From RBC074 sp964470555 (GTDB lineage Bacteria; Acidobacteriota; Blastocatellia; RBC074): a stretch of DNA of 64,000 nt. Numbering within the stretch: the first letter of the stretch is position 1; every line of letters starts with the position of its first letter. Position numbers and translations under genes: made by a program. Shown one piece after another: positions 33,086 to 42,146 of the stretch. Location of the stretch: assembly GCA_964470555.1 (NCBI GenBank), contig CAYYDG010000001.1, positions 321,966 through 385,965 on the forward strand, given 5' to 3'. Below the pieces are notes generated by a model that was given only the letters and a program-made list of their open reading frames with translations, was not told the origin of the DNA and did no database searches.

Positions 33086-35181
33086 CGTTCCTCGCTTTCA
33101 GCGGCAACCAGGCCGCCGGTTAAAGTGATGTACTGCTGTCCCCAATCTGCTTTGGGCTGAAATCGCAAAGCGAAACTGGTTTGCCAATCCGTGGAACTGG
33201 CAAATTCCACCGCGCTGGCGTTCATTGTCGTGCGGAAAGTCAACGTTGCCGCTGGCGGTTGTACAGGTTCGGGACCAGGTTTTGGACGAAGACGTTTCCA
33301 CAATCTCGCCAGAAACAGCGCCGCAAACCCAAAAGCGCCTACCAACAGAACCTTCGGCCACACCGGCAGAATTTCAACCGGCTTTTTGCCAATGACCACA
33401 TTGACGCGCGTGCCCGCTGCAACCAGTTGTCCTGCTTCTGGCTGCTGCTTCAAAACAAAGCTGGCCGTTTCTTTCGGGTCTTCCCGGCTGATCTCGCCAA
33501 CTTCCAACTGGGCTGTTCGCACCAGACGAACTGCTTCGGTCAATTCCTTGTTCTTCAGGTCTGGAACCACAAAAAGCAAGGGCGTCGGCGAAACCGTCGG
33601 AGATGGAGTTACTGTCGGCGTTGGCGTTGGCGTTGGTGTTGGTGTTGGTGTTGGGGTTGGCGTTGGCATTGGAGTCGGTGTTGGTGTTGGCGGCAGTACC
33701 GGAGTTGGCACTGCGACCACGAAACTAACCTGAGTTCCAACATTGACCAGCGTGCCAGCGGACGGAGTTTGGCTCAACACTGTTCCGGCATCACCCGTCG
33801 CTTGTTGCGTTGTCACCTGCCCAACAACCAATCTGGCATTGGCAATCAGTTGCTCGGCATTGCCCTGTTGCCTTTTCAAAACATTGGGAACCGTCACCTG
33901 CTCAGTTTTGGCAATCACCAGATTGACAGCCGTTCCTTCGACAACAACGCTGTTCGGCGCTGGCGATTGGCTTATTACCTGATCCTGCCTGGCAGAGGAA
34001 ATCCGTGTTGTCACCGTTCCAACCGTCAACCTGTTTTGACTGATGGTCTGTTGTGCTTCGTTCAACAAACTGCGTCTCAGATCGGGAACGACGACGGTCG
34101 CGGCAATCCTCAATGTCACCACGCTTCGAGCATCAACAACTGTTCCAGCCGACGGCGATTGACCTGTAATTCTGTAGCTGTCGAGATTTTCACGCCTGGG
34201 AAATCTGGCCACCAGATTGTTTTGCTCGATTCTGCGCACGGCATCTGGCACGGCCAGTCCCATCACATCGGGCACGGTAGCTTTCGGCTGTTGCGGGTTG
34301 TAATACATCACAGCCACGCCGGGCGGTTGCAAGGCCATTCCAGCGCGCGGAATCTGATTGACCACCACGCCGGGATTGAATCTGGGATTGAACTCGCTCT
34401 CTTCTATGCTTCGCTGCGGATAATTCGGCGCGTCGCCGGACAGCTTCGCCTGAGCTGACCGGATGTCCATGCCGACCAAATCCGGCATCTTCGGAAACGG
34501 ATTCAGGTAAAGGATTGCCTGCCCGCCTGCCGCCAACATCTCCCCCGCAGGCGGCATTTGGTTGACTACCAGATCAACCCCGTAATTCGGGTTATGACTT
34601 CGGGCGACGCCTCTTCGTACACGAATGTTGAGGCCTAAAGCCATTAGCCGTTTTTCCGCCGTCGCATAATCGAAGCCCGTAAAATCAGGCATACGCACAC
34701 TGCGAGGCGCTTGTTGAGGGTTGTACAAAAGCCTGACTTCATCGCCGGGTTTCAGATCGGTGTCTTCTTTTGGAAACTGGCTGATCACCGCGCCGACTCT
34801 GTAATCCGGGTTGTGCCGAGGCGATTCGGTCGAATTGATTCGCGCATTCGGCTGGCGCTGTTGCACAACTCGCTTTGCATACTCAATTGGTTGACCAATC
34901 ACGCGCGGCATTTTCGGGTAAACCCTGGCATTCTGCTCAGGCTCTTCAGGTTTGGTCGGAAACAAAATGCCGGTCGGAATTTCCCTGGGCAATTTGATTT
35001 TGATCTTTGGAGTCGGCGAAGGCGTAGGCGTGACTTTCGTCTTCGCTTGCGTGCCCAAAATGACAGTCGGAGTTCGTTTAATTGGTTTCACCGGCGCTCG
35101 TTCCTGAGCTGACGCAGCCATTGCGAGCAGCGTTGCTGTCAAAACAAGCAGCAGTAAAACCGGGCGGCTGTAGGTTTTCAT
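33082..35181 (-). CDS. Exported protein with seven PASTA domains and a C-terminal transmembrane helix
   Basis: From the ATG at 35181 (AGGGGGA upstream) the protein has 699 residues: signal peptide 1-25, Pro/Lys-rich stretch 30-85, PASTA domains at about 91-155, 164-228, 232-296, 303-360, 365-424, 431-490 and 539-598, a (Thr-Pro)n linker at 491-533, a transmembrane helix at 610-627 and a 70-residue beta-like tail. Each PASTA begins with (M/V)P(D/R/N)(L/V/F) and ends with QxP..G..v..G..V. PASTA domains bind peptidoglycan or lipid II in Ser/Thr kinases and PBPs; here no kinase or transpeptidase domain is present. Its role may be cell-wall sensing or anchoring (inference). Confidence 0.92.
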   Translation of the reverse strand: MKTYSRPVLLLLVLTATLLAMAASAQERAPVKPIKRTPTVILGTQAKTKVTPTPSPTPKIKIKLPREIPTGILFPTKPEEPEQNARVYPKMPRVIGQPIEYAKRVVQQRQPNARINSTESPRHNPDYRVGAVISQFPKEDTDLKPGDEVRLLYNPQQAPRSVRMPDFTGFDYATAEKRLMALGLNIRVRRGVARSHNPNYGVDLVVNQMPPAGEMLAAGGQAILYLNPFPKMPDLVGMDIRSAQAKLSGDAPNYPQRSIEESEFNPRFNPGVVVNQIPRAGMALQPPGVAVMYYNPQQPKATVPDVMGLAVPDAVRRIEQNNLVARFPRRENLDSYRITGQSPSAGTVVDARSVVTLRIAATVVVPDLRRSLLNEAQQTISQNRLTVGTVTTRISSARQDQVISQSPAPNSVVVEGTAVNLVIAKTEQVTVPNVLKRQQGNAEQLIANARLVVGQVTTQQATGDAGTVLSQTPSAGTLVNVGTQVSFVVAVPTPVLPPTPTPTPMPTPTPTPTPTPTPTPTPTVTPSPTVSPTPLLFVVPDLKNKELTEAVRLVRTAQLEVGEISREDPKETASFVLKQQPEAGQLVAAGTRVNVVIGKKPVEILPVWPKVLLVGAFGFAALFLARLWKRLRPKPGPEPVQPPAATLTFRTTMNASAVEFASSTDWQTSFALRFQPKADWGQQYITLTGGLVAAESEER
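33615..33691. repeat. Hexanucleotide tandem repeat (GTTGGC/GTTGGT) in the PASTA gene
   Basis: About 12 near-identical 6-bp units encode the Thr-Pro linker between PASTA 6 and 7. Copy-number change would alter linker length in frame, because units are 6 bp. Confidence 0.85.
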
Positions 35182-35385
35182 GACTTCCCCCTTGTGAATC
35201 ATTCTCGCTCGGCTGAAAGCGACAACTTCACGTCCGGTCATACGTTTCGACCGGGCAATTCTTTTCAAGCTATGGGTTGAAAAAATCTGCGATGCGGCTG
35301 AACCATCGCTGATTTCCCTTGTCAAAGCTGAGTACCAGTTCAAAAGCGGGCGGAGTGTACTCAGCTCACTCTGGCAATTCAATCT

Positions 35386-36720
35386 TTATTTTTCGCCAAA
35401 GCTGCGAGTTCCGCAGGTGGTGAAATAATTCCCGGTTTCCAATGCTACGTTCCCCCACGTTCGGATCGCTGCCAAACGGGCAAGCTCTTCACGCTTCCAT
35501 ACGGATTGGAATGCCTCGCGGATTTCGGCAGCGAAATTTTCCGCTGTCGGTGGTGAAATCGCTCGTCCGCATAACTCCGAACGAATCAATTCCGCTACGC
35601 CGCCGACATCCACAGCCACTACTGGCAATCCGCAAGCCAATGCTTCCAGAATTACGTTCGGACAGCCTTCGCTATGACTGGCCAGACAAAACAGGTCAGC
35701 GGCGGAATACCAATCGGCCAATTCGTTTTGAGGTTTTGCGCCAATCAACCTTACACAGCTTTCCAATCTCAATTTTGAAATTTGAGATTCCAGCACGCGG
35801 CGCTCCGAACCTTCGCCAATGATGAACAGCTTCAACCGGCTCGCCTGCGCTTCACGTTTCAGCAAAGCCATTGCATCAATCAGCCGATCAAAGCCTTTCA
35901 CCGGAACCAGCGCGCCAACTGACAGCAACACTCGATCTTCAATTTCCAGATTCAGCCGTTGCCGCACATCGCGACGATTACGCGGAAAGAACACGCCACG
36001 ATCAACGCCATTGCGAATCACGGCGATCTTTTCCGGCGGTATGCCAAGCTCGGACATTCGCGTTTTCATGGCTTCGCTGACGGCAATGATTCCAGTGGCT
36101 TGTCGCAAGGCCTTGACGATCTTCGGGCGAATCAGCGGCATGCGCGAAAACCAGTTAATGTCGGTTCCGCGCGCAGTGATGAAAACTGGCAGCTTCAAAC
36201 GCTTGCCCAGCAGCACAGCCGCGTATCCGTCCGGGTACACGTAATGCGCGTCAATCAGATCAAATGGTCGTTCGGCGTGAAGTCGCCTGACTGTTTCAAA
36301 AGCTCCGCGCGCCATCCAGCCACCGTAAAAACTCATCCCGAGTTTCGGCGTCACCAGATACCGTGGATGAAAGGTCGGCAACCCGCCGATCAATTCCTGC
36401 TCAGGAATGCGAGCGAATTGTCGCCAGCGATTTCTGGTTGATTCGGGAATCAACAGGTTGAAAGTTTTTTCAACCGCAGAGGCGCAGAGGTTCGCAGAGG
36501 TGGCGCAGAGCTTCGACTTTTCTCTCTGCGCTCCCTCAGCGTTCTCTGCGCCTCTGCGGTGAAATGATTTGGTTGAATGTGGAAAATAAGGAATAGGCGC
36601 GACAACCCGAACCTGCACGCCATCGAGTTTGTTCAGCGCGGCGACGCGATGTTTGACGAACACACCGAAATTCGGCTGCTCCGCGTTCGGCCACAAAGTT
36701 GTAAACGTCAGAATGTTCAT
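35386..36720 (-). CDS. GT4-family glycosyltransferase with in-frame palindromic insertion
   Basis: I start at ATG 36720, which overlaps the asnB stop (ATGA). The 444-residue GT-B protein has FGVFVKHRVAALNKLDGVQV and YFPH at the N-terminal domain, IDAHYVYPDGYAAVLLGKRL, TARGTDINW, and in the donor domain SVGALVPVKGFDRL, GEGSERRVLE and the E-x7-E motif SHSEGCPNVILEALACGLPV. It should transfer a sugar from an NDP-sugar to a glycan in the cytoplasm. Residues about 52-85 (HRRGAENAEGAQRE ... LCATSANLCASAVEK) do not fit the fold: they are translated from the palindrome at 36469-36563. The rest of the family reads smoothly on either side, so the insert is probably a surface loop. Confidence 0.9.
   Translation of the reverse strand: MNILTFTTLWPNAEQPNFGVFVKHRVAALNKLDGVQVRVVAPIPYFPHSTKSFHRRGAENAEGAQREKSKLCATSANLCASAVEKTFNLLIPESTRNRWRQFARIPEQELIGGLPTFHPRYLVTPKLGMSFYGGWMARGAFETVRRLHAERPFDLIDAHYVYPDGYAAVLLGKRLKLPVFITARGTDINWFSRMPLIRPKIVKALRQATGIIAVSEAMKTRMSELGIPPEKIAVIRNGVDRGVFFPRNRRDVRQRLNLEIEDRVLLSVGALVPVKGFDRLIDAMALLKREAQASRLKLFIIGEGSERRVLESQISKLRLESCVRLIGAKPQNELADWYSAADLFCLASHSEGCPNVILEALACGLPVVAVDVGGVAELIRSELCGRAISPPTAENFAAEIREAFQSVWKREELARLAAIRTWGNVALETGNYFTTCGTRSFGEK
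36469..36563. repeat. Palindromic element, copy 2 (GCAGAGG type), inside a coding sequence
   Basis: A 95-bp imperfect palindrome with CCGCAGAGGCGCAGAG (36474-36489) matched to CTCTGCGCCTCTGCGG (36544-36559) and inner GCAGAGG words. The minus-strand reading is fully open and in frame with the glycosyltransferase. Orientation and core are the same as copy 1 at 15416-15508. Confidence 0.9.
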
Positions 36721-38588
36721 CGTTGAAACGTTCGCTGCCACATTCGGAACATCAACACAGCCCACAGCGGACGCGAATAATCGCGTAAACCGGATTGATG
36801 TTGTCGCCACAGTTTTTTGATCGCCGCCGATTCCAACCAGCCGTCGTTCGCCATTGAATCAAACAACAAACTTTCGGCCAGTTCGCTCAAATCCGCGCGC
36901 AACCATTTCGCCAACGGAACGACGAACCCCTGTTTGCGTCGCGCCAAAATTTCAGGTGGCAGCAACTGGCTGACAACTCGTTTGAAGATGTATTTGGCTT
37001 CCCTGCCTTTCAACTTCAGCGACGAAGGAATGCGCGCCGCCAATTCCATCAAACGGTGATCGAGCAGCGGGCAACGCACTTCCAGCGAAACGGCCATGCT
37101 GGCGCGATCCACTTTCGTCAGAACATCATCGGTCAGGTAAAGCTTGATGTCGGCATACTGCGCGCGAACAATCGGGTCGTCAGCCAGCGGTTTGTTGTAA
37201 TGTTCGGCAAAAATCTCAAACGGGTCGTAATGGCCAAGCTGCGCGCGAACATCGCCGCCGAGCAACGCGTCGCGCACGCTCGCCGCCGCTCCATACACTG
37301 AACTGAAATACGCCCGCGCCGGATCAAGCGACAAATTCCGCAACGTGGCTTTTGCCCTGAGCGGTTGCGGCAACCAGTCGGCTTTCGGATAAATCGCCGC
37401 CAGAGCGCCAAACAGCAGTTTGACCGGAACAATCCTCCGCACGCGGTTTTCCATCGCGTCAAACACATAGCGGCGATAACCGACAAAGTTTTCGTCGCCG
37501 CCGTCGCCTGACAATGCAACCGTTACGAATTCGCGCGCGACTTGCGAAAGGTAAAATGTCGGAATCGCCGAAGCGTCGGCAAAGGGTTCATCAAAATGCC
37601 AGGCCAGTTTTTCGATCACACGGACGGCTTCGGGCGCGACAATCCGTTCGTGATGTTCGGCATTCAGACTTTCTGCAAAGCTCCGCGCCTCGCCGGCTTC
37701 GCTAAATTGCTCTTCGCTGAATCCAACTGTGGCTGTGACGACCGGCCTCGCATTGATCCGGCTCATCATTGCCACAACTGCCGACGAATCCACTCCCGAC
37801 GACAAAAACGCGCCGAGCGGAACTTCGCTGATCAAGCGGCTTTCCACCGCCGAACGAAATTCTCCCAACAGCATTTCGCTCCATTCGGCTTCGCTGCATT
37901 GTTCCGGCTGGTTGAAATTTATGTCCCAGTATTGACGCTCAGTCGCGCCGTTCGGAGTGACAATCAGGCAATGCCCAGCGCGCAGCTTTCGCGCATGGCG
38001 ATAGATCGTTTTTGGCGCGGGGATGAATTGGTAAGAGAAATAATCAGCCACCGCCTGCGGATCAACTTCACGCGGCATTGCAGGATGCTCCAGCAGAGCT
38101 TTCAACTCCGAGCCGAAGATCAAGGCTCCGTCAATGTCGGCAAAATACAGTGGCTTTTTGCCTGCGCGATCGCGCGCCAGCAACAGCTTTTGCTCGCGCG
38201 CATCCCACAACGCAAAAGCGAACATTCCGCGCAAATGTTCAACGCAGGCTTCGCCAAATTCTTCGTACAGGTGAGCGATGGTTTCGGTGTCTGACTGAGT
38301 TCGCATCCGATGGCCGCGCGCTTCGAGCAGTTTGGCGAGTTCGCGGTAGTTATAAATTTCGCCGTTCAGAATGACGGCAATCGAACCGTCTTCGTTGAAA
38401 ACCGGCTGGTGGCCGCCGGCGACATCAATGATCGAAAGCCTGCGATGGCCAAGCCCGATTTTTCCCGCAACATGAAACCCTTCGTCGTCCGGCCCGCGAT
38501 GAACCAGCGCGCCGGTCATTCGCCGCAACACGGTTTGGTTGATCGGTTGATCGGTTCGGTAGAGATAAATTCCGGCAATTCCGCACAC
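36717..38588 (-). CDS. asnB: Asparagine synthase (glutamine-hydrolysing)
   Basis: The 623-residue protein starts MCGIAGIY, giving Cys2 as the N-terminal nucleophile after Met removal. The glutaminase domain continues with RGPDDEGFH, LGHRRLSIID and NGEIYNYREL. The synthetase domain has the ATP pyrophosphatase loop FLSSGVDSSAVVAMM and later ALSGDGGDENFVGYRRY. It makes asparagine, or amidates another acid, from glutamine with ATP. Coupling by ATGA to a GT4 glycosyltransferase is typical of exopolysaccharide or cell-surface loci, where AsnB-like proteins may amidate sugars or peptides, so asparagine supply is not certain. Confidence 0.93.
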   Translation of the reverse strand: MCGIAGIYLYRTDQPINQTVLRRMTGALVHRGPDDEGFHVAGKIGLGHRRLSIIDVAGGHQPVFNEDGSIAVILNGEIYNYRELAKLLEARGHRMRTQSDTETIAHLYEEFGEACVEHLRGMFAFALWDAREQKLLLARDRAGKKPLYFADIDGALIFGSELKALLEHPAMPREVDPQAVADYFSYQFIPAPKTIYRHARKLRAGHCLIVTPNGATERQYWDINFNQPEQCSEAEWSEMLLGEFRSAVESRLISEVPLGAFLSSGVDSSAVVAMMSRINARPVVTATVGFSEEQFSEAGEARSFAESLNAEHHERIVAPEAVRVIEKLAWHFDEPFADASAIPTFYLSQVAREFVTVALSGDGGDENFVGYRRYVFDAMENRVRRIVPVKLLFGALAAIYPKADWLPQPLRAKATLRNLSLDPARAYFSSVYGAAASVRDALLGGDVRAQLGHYDPFEIFAEHYNKPLADDPIVRAQYADIKLYLTDDVLTKVDRASMAVSLEVRCPLLDHRLMELAARIPSSLKLKGREAKYIFKRVVSQLLPPEILARRKQGFVVPLAKWLRADLSELAESLLFDSMANDGWLESAAIKKLWRQHQSGLRDYSRPLWAVLMFRMWQRTFQR

Positions 38589-38674
38589 GGACGCTACTGT
38601 AACCCAAGCCGCGCTGTCTTGCGAAAAAAGACTGGCGTCAACTAAGCTGGCCGTGTTCAGAAAGGAGTTTAACT

Positions 38675-38905
38675 ATGGAAACTTTGAGACCAGATTATTC
38701 ACCTGTAACTGTCAACCCAGGAATTTTAGGTGGCACACCTGTCTTCACTAATTCGCGTGTTCCTATCAAAACACTGTTCGATTATTTTCGATGGGGCTAC
38801 TCTCTCGAAGAGTTCCTGGATTGCTTCCCAACAGTCAACCGTGAGGCTGCTTTGATGGTTTTGTCGCAAGCTGAGCATGCGACGATGGAAAAGGTGACGG
38901 CTTGA
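38675..38905 (+). CDS. DUF433 protein (antitoxin-like), pair 3
   Basis: The 76-residue protein is the most canonical DUF433 of the window: VTVNPGILGGTPVFTNSRVPIKTLFDYFRWGYSLEEFLDCFPTV. It starts at ATG 38675 after AAAGGAG and overlaps the DUF5615 gene by TTGA. It is divergent from asnB with an 86-bp shared gap. Confidence 0.9.
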   Translation: METLRPDYSPVTVNPGILGGTPVFTNSRVPIKTLFDYFRWGYSLEEFLDCFPTVNREAALMVLSQAEHATMEKVTA

Positions 38906-39219
38906 AAATTCTGATTGACGAATGTGTGCCCAAACAAATCGCCCAAATCCTTGCCGATCATAATGCGCTCACAGTGCAGCAAGCCGGTTGGCGCGCTTAT
39001 GAAAATGGCGACCTGATTCGACTGGCTGAGGGCAAATTCGATCTTTTCCTTACGGCGGACAAAAATATTCGATACCAACAGAATCTGACCAGTCGCCAGA
39101 TCGCTATTCTCGTTCTGTCAACCAATCACCTGGGAACTATCCGAGCAAACACTGATAAGATTGTTGCTGCCATCGAATCAATTTCCGCAGCAGATTATGT
39201 CGAATTGCTGCTTGTTTAA
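38902..39219 (+). CDS. DUF5615 PIN-like protein (toxin-like), pair 3
   Basis: The start is a TTG overlapping the DUF433 stop (TTGA), giving 105 residues. The family core is complete: ILIDECVPKQIAQIL, GDLIRLAEGKFDLFLTADKNIRYQQNL and a C-terminal SISAADYVELLL. The acidic residues DE, D and D at the ends of strands 1, 3 and 4 are the expected PIN metal ligands. Confidence 0.88.
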   Translation: MKILIDECVPKQIAQILADHNALTVQQAGWRAYENGDLIRLAEGKFDLFLTADKNIRYQQNLTSRQIAILVLSTNHLGTIRANTDKIVAAIESISAADYVELLLV

Positions 39220-39227
39220 GGAGTCTT

Positions 39228-40595
39228 ATGAACCAACCGCGCATCTTTCAAAGAATTTTCCTGACCGCTTTTGCTGTCTTCACCATCGGGGTGTTCGTTT
39301 CGCCGTTCCGCCAAACCGCCGCAGAAAAGACGCCTGAAGAACGTGGCCTGTACAACCTGACGCACAATTCTTATGACACGCCGCGGTTGAACCGGAAGCT
39401 GATCGAATTTGCTTCAAAGGCGTGGGAGCCGGAATGGAAAGCGAAGATCAACGCCAACGATCCCGATTCCCTGTTGAAAGTCGCTTTTGAGCGGTATGGA
39501 TTTTCGGAAGCCACCTGGGACAACAAAGGCGGACCGTTGCAATTCGTCGTCAACGACAAAGGCCAATGGGCGCAGACCTGCATGCTCTGCCACGGAGGCC
39601 GCGTGCCCATCAGCGGCGAAAGCAAGATCGGCATGCCCAACACCGAACTGGATATGCAGACGATGTACGAAGACATTTCCAAAGCCACTGGTATGAAATC
39701 TCCGTTCACTCTGGTTTTTGGCCAATCGCGCGGGCGAACCAATGCCTTTATCTTCAGCCTGGAATTGCTGAGCCGGCGCAACGAAGACCTTTCGCCGCGC
39801 AAAGACCCTGTGCCGATGGGCGATTACACGGATTTCGACCTCGATCCTCCGGCGTGGTGGTATCTGAAAAAGAAAACCGCGATTTATGCCGACGGCGGAG
39901 TCAAAGGCGATTTTTCGCGCGCGATCATGCAATTCACCATGGGCGAATCGGACGGGGCGAAAATTCGTTCGTGGGAACCCGATTTCAAAGACATTCTGGC
40001 GTATCTGAAATCCATCGAAACGCCGAAATACCCATTGCCCATTGACCAGAAACTGGCGGCAAGCGGCAAACAGGTCTTCACCAAAACCTGTTCTGGCTGT
40101 CACGGCACGTATGGAGCTGAAGGCAAATATCCGAACAAGATCGTCCCGTTGGAAGTCGTCGGGACGGATTCGCTGCGGCTGACGAAATTGACCAAGGAAT
40201 TCCGCGACTATTACAAAAAAACCTGGTTTGGCCGCAGCGGCGAACAAGGTTACGAATATCCGACCGGATACGTTGCGCCGCCGCTGGATGGCGTGTGGGC
40301 TTCGGCGCCATATTTTCACAATGGTTCCGTGCCGACACTGTATGGAGTGTTGACCGCTGAAGCGCGTCCGAAATACTTCCGCCGCATCGGCGGAGCGAAA
40401 GAATACGATGCCAAAGATGGTGGATTGAAAGTTGAAGCCTTGAACGCGCCCGCTTCAAAAGACGCTCCCGGCGAAGTTCGCCGCCGCGTTGTGGACACGA
40501 CAATTGCCGGTTTGGGCAATCAAGGCCATCCGTTCGGCTTCAAGCTGAGCGAAAAAGAAAAGCGACAGGTGATTGAATACTTGAAAACGCTGTGA
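39228..40595 (+). CDS. Exported dihaem cytochrome c
   Basis: The 455-residue protein starts at ATG 39228 (AAGGAG upstream) with a signal peptide (FLTAFAVFTIGVFVSPF, cleavage near QTAAEK). It has two haem c sites: Cys118-Met-Leu-Cys121-His122 and Cys288-Ser-Gly-Cys291-His292. Candidate distal Met ligands are in the GMPNTELDMQTM and FTMGESDG regions. The C-terminal domain contains GYVAPPLDGVWASAPYFHNG, typical of large dihaem c-type cytochromes. It would carry electrons in the periplasm; the partner is not encoded nearby. A strong terminator follows. Confidence 0.92.
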   Translation: MNQPRIFQRIFLTAFAVFTIGVFVSPFRQTAAEKTPEERGLYNLTHNSYDTPRLNRKLIEFASKAWEPEWKAKINANDPDSLLKVAFERYGFSEATWDNKGGPLQFVVNDKGQWAQTCMLCHGGRVPISGESKIGMPNTELDMQTMYEDISKATGMKSPFTLVFGQSRGRTNAFIFSLELLSRRNEDLSPRKDPVPMGDYTDFDLDPPAWWYLKKKTAIYADGGVKGDFSRAIMQFTMGESDGAKIRSWEPDFKDILAYLKSIETPKYPLPIDQKLAASGKQVFTKTCSGCHGTYGAEGKYPNKIVPLEVVGTDSLRLTKLTKEFRDYYKKTWFGRSGEQGYEYPTGYVAPPLDGVWASAPYFHNGSVPTLYGVLTAEARPKYFRRIGGAKEYDAKDGGLKVEALNAPASKDAPGEVRRRVVDTTIAGLGNQGHPFGFKLSEKEKRQVIEYLKTL

Positions 40596-40610
40596 ACCAA
40601 TTGCCTTTCA

Positions 40611-40648
40611 AAAAAAGCCCGAAGCGAGAGCTTCGGGCTTTTTTTTTC
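40611..40648 (+). terminator. Rho-independent terminator after the cytochrome gene
   Basis: A perfect stem AAAGCCCGAAGC / GCTTCGGGCTTT with a GAGA loop, followed by nine T residues, begins 16 bp after the stop. The A-run before the stem means it may also act in the opposite direction, for the minus-strand gene ending at 40744. Confidence 0.95.
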
Positions 40649-40743
40649 CATCGCTGAAAAAGTCACTCAACTGTAACAATGGTAAAGAAGAAAAACTTGG
40701 TTTAAAAGAACCAGCCTTGCTCCAGGTGAGTGCGGTTCAAGGT

Positions 40744-41121
40744 TTATTGCGAAACGCTGTGGCGCAATTCATCGCGCAGCTTTTCAATTTCGCTCAACTT
40801 GTCTTGAATGCGCTGGAAAAGGGCGCTTTGCGCTTTGATTCCTTCGTCAATCAAAAACGCCGCCGCGTCGGCCCGGCTTTTGAAAATTCCTGCCGACACC
40901 AGCGTATCAATCGCATCTGAGGAACTTTCACTCAACCGGACAAGCACGGTCGTGTCGCGGACATTCATGGCGCGTTCGACGGCTTTGTTGACCGTTTCGG
41001 GCACGCGATTGAACAGGTCTCGCAGCGTCGAGGCGATGTCTTCGATGGTTTCTCCGGCGCGACTGGTCGCAGTCGGCGGCGGCGTCAGTTGTTGATTTTG
41101 TTCGTTTGGATTTTCGTTCAT
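40744..41121 (-). CDS. Small protein with possible ribbon-helix-helix-like domain
   Basis: From ATG 41121 (GGAGGACAA site) the product has 125 residues. A Gln/Pro-rich N-terminus (1-30) is followed by a helix (IASTLRDLFNRVPETVNKAV), then VLVRLSESSSDAIDTLVSAGIFKSRADAAAFLIDEGI, which has the strand-helix-helix spacing of CopG/Arc-like domains, and a coiled-coil end (LFQRIQDKLSEIEKLRDEL). DNA binding is inference. No toxin gene is adjacent. Confidence 0.75.
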   Translation of the reverse strand: MNENPNEQNQQLTPPPTATSRAGETIEDIASTLRDLFNRVPETVNKAVERAMNVRDTTVLVRLSESSSDAIDTLVSAGIFKSRADAAAFLIDEGIKAQSALFQRIQDKLSEIEKLRDELRHSVSQ

Positions 41122-41146
41122 TTGTCCTCCAGTGGTTTCCCGCAAA

Positions 41147-42064
41147 TTATTCTGCTGGCACTATTGCTTCAATCCTTGTGAATTGAAGCCCGTATGCAAC
41201 CAATGCAAACGGCAGACGCACCAGCAATTCATTGTAAGCATCCACCGTCAGTACGTAATTTTTTCGAGCCGCGTTCGTCACATTTATGGAGTTTTTGAAT
41301 TCGTCTATCAAACGCAGGTAAGCGTCATTGGCTTTCAAATCGGTGTAAGTGTCACCCAAGGTGGTGATTGATTCAGTCTGACCGGAAAGATCATTGTAAG
41401 CCGCGATAATTGCCTCGCTTTTGTTTTCCTTCATTGCTTCGGTCAGAGCGTTTCGGGCGGCAAGGATGGATTGAATTTGCGGCAATTCGGTCTTGAGAAC
41501 GGCTTTGGCCGTATCGAGCGCCTTGCTCGCGGCTTCCCCCTGTTTGGCGACCGCGCCCAAAAAAGTATTCCAACCGTTGGTTGTTGCCTGTTTGCGCCGG
41601 CTCAACTCGGTTTGGGCAAATGGAAACAACCTGTCAGCAGCGTAAAATCTGGCGCCGTCCTTGAACTCTATCCAGGTCCATTTATCCCCGGTCGGAGGCG
41701 GCGTAAACACCAACTGAGTGGATTTATTGGTAAACGCGGCGCTGGATGGCGTGCGCTCTTTCACCGTCACTTCGGCTTTTCCGTCCGGGCGGTAGGTGAT
41801 TCCAGTAATTTCAATCACGCCGTCGAGTTCGGCGGTAATTCCGCTGACGCCCGCATCATTGTTTTTAGAGCTGACCACGCGCTCGACGGCGAAAAAGACT
41901 TCATCGCGCTTGATCTGTTTTTCTGGCGTGACCGGAGAAGCGGATTGATTGGTTGGAGGCGCTTTCGGTGGCGGAGTTTGCCGGGTTTGAGCCATCGCCG
42001 GCCAACCGGCCAGCGCAGCGAAAATCGCCACGGCAATTGATGAAAGTATCTCTGGTTTTCGCAT
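41147..42064 (-). CDS. Exported protein of unknown function
   Basis: The 305-residue product starts at ATG 42064 (GAAGGAG site) with a signal peptide (MRKPEILSSIAVAIFAALAG, cleavage near AMAQT). A Pro-rich segment (TPPPKAPPTNQ) is followed by a beta-rich region (GVIEITGITYRPDGKAEVTV) and a helical C-terminal half with AALTEAMKENKSEAIIAAYN. I recognise no family. It is likely periplasmic and lies 25 bp upstream of the RHH-like gene. Confidence 0.8.
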   Translation of the reverse strand: MRKPEILSSIAVAIFAALAGWPAMAQTRQTPPPKAPPTNQSASPVTPEKQIKRDEVFFAVERVVSSKNNDAGVSGITAELDGVIEITGITYRPDGKAEVTVKERTPSSAAFTNKSTQLVFTPPPTGDKWTWIEFKDGARFYAADRLFPFAQTELSRRKQATTNGWNTFLGAVAKQGEAASKALDTAKAVLKTELPQIQSILAARNALTEAMKENKSEAIIAAYNDLSGQTESITTLGDTYTDLKANDAYLRLIDEFKNSINVTNAARKNYVLTVDAYNELLVRLPFALVAYGLQFTRIEAIVPAE

Positions 42065-42146
42065 TCGTTTTCTCCTTCCATTGAAAACAACCGGTCGCGG
42101 GATTTCGAGAATTGACCCCGTCATCCCGCGACCGACATGATCGTGT

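Noticed and set aside
33615..33691. Tandem repeat considered as a possible CRISPR or mobile repeat
   Set aside because: Units are 6 bp, contiguous and coding (Thr-Pro linker). No spacers are present.
33181..34458. Plus-strand ORF rich in Trp, Arg and Cys opposite the PASTA gene
   Set aside because: It is the complement of the (Thr-Pro) and PASTA coding repeats, with no plausible protein.
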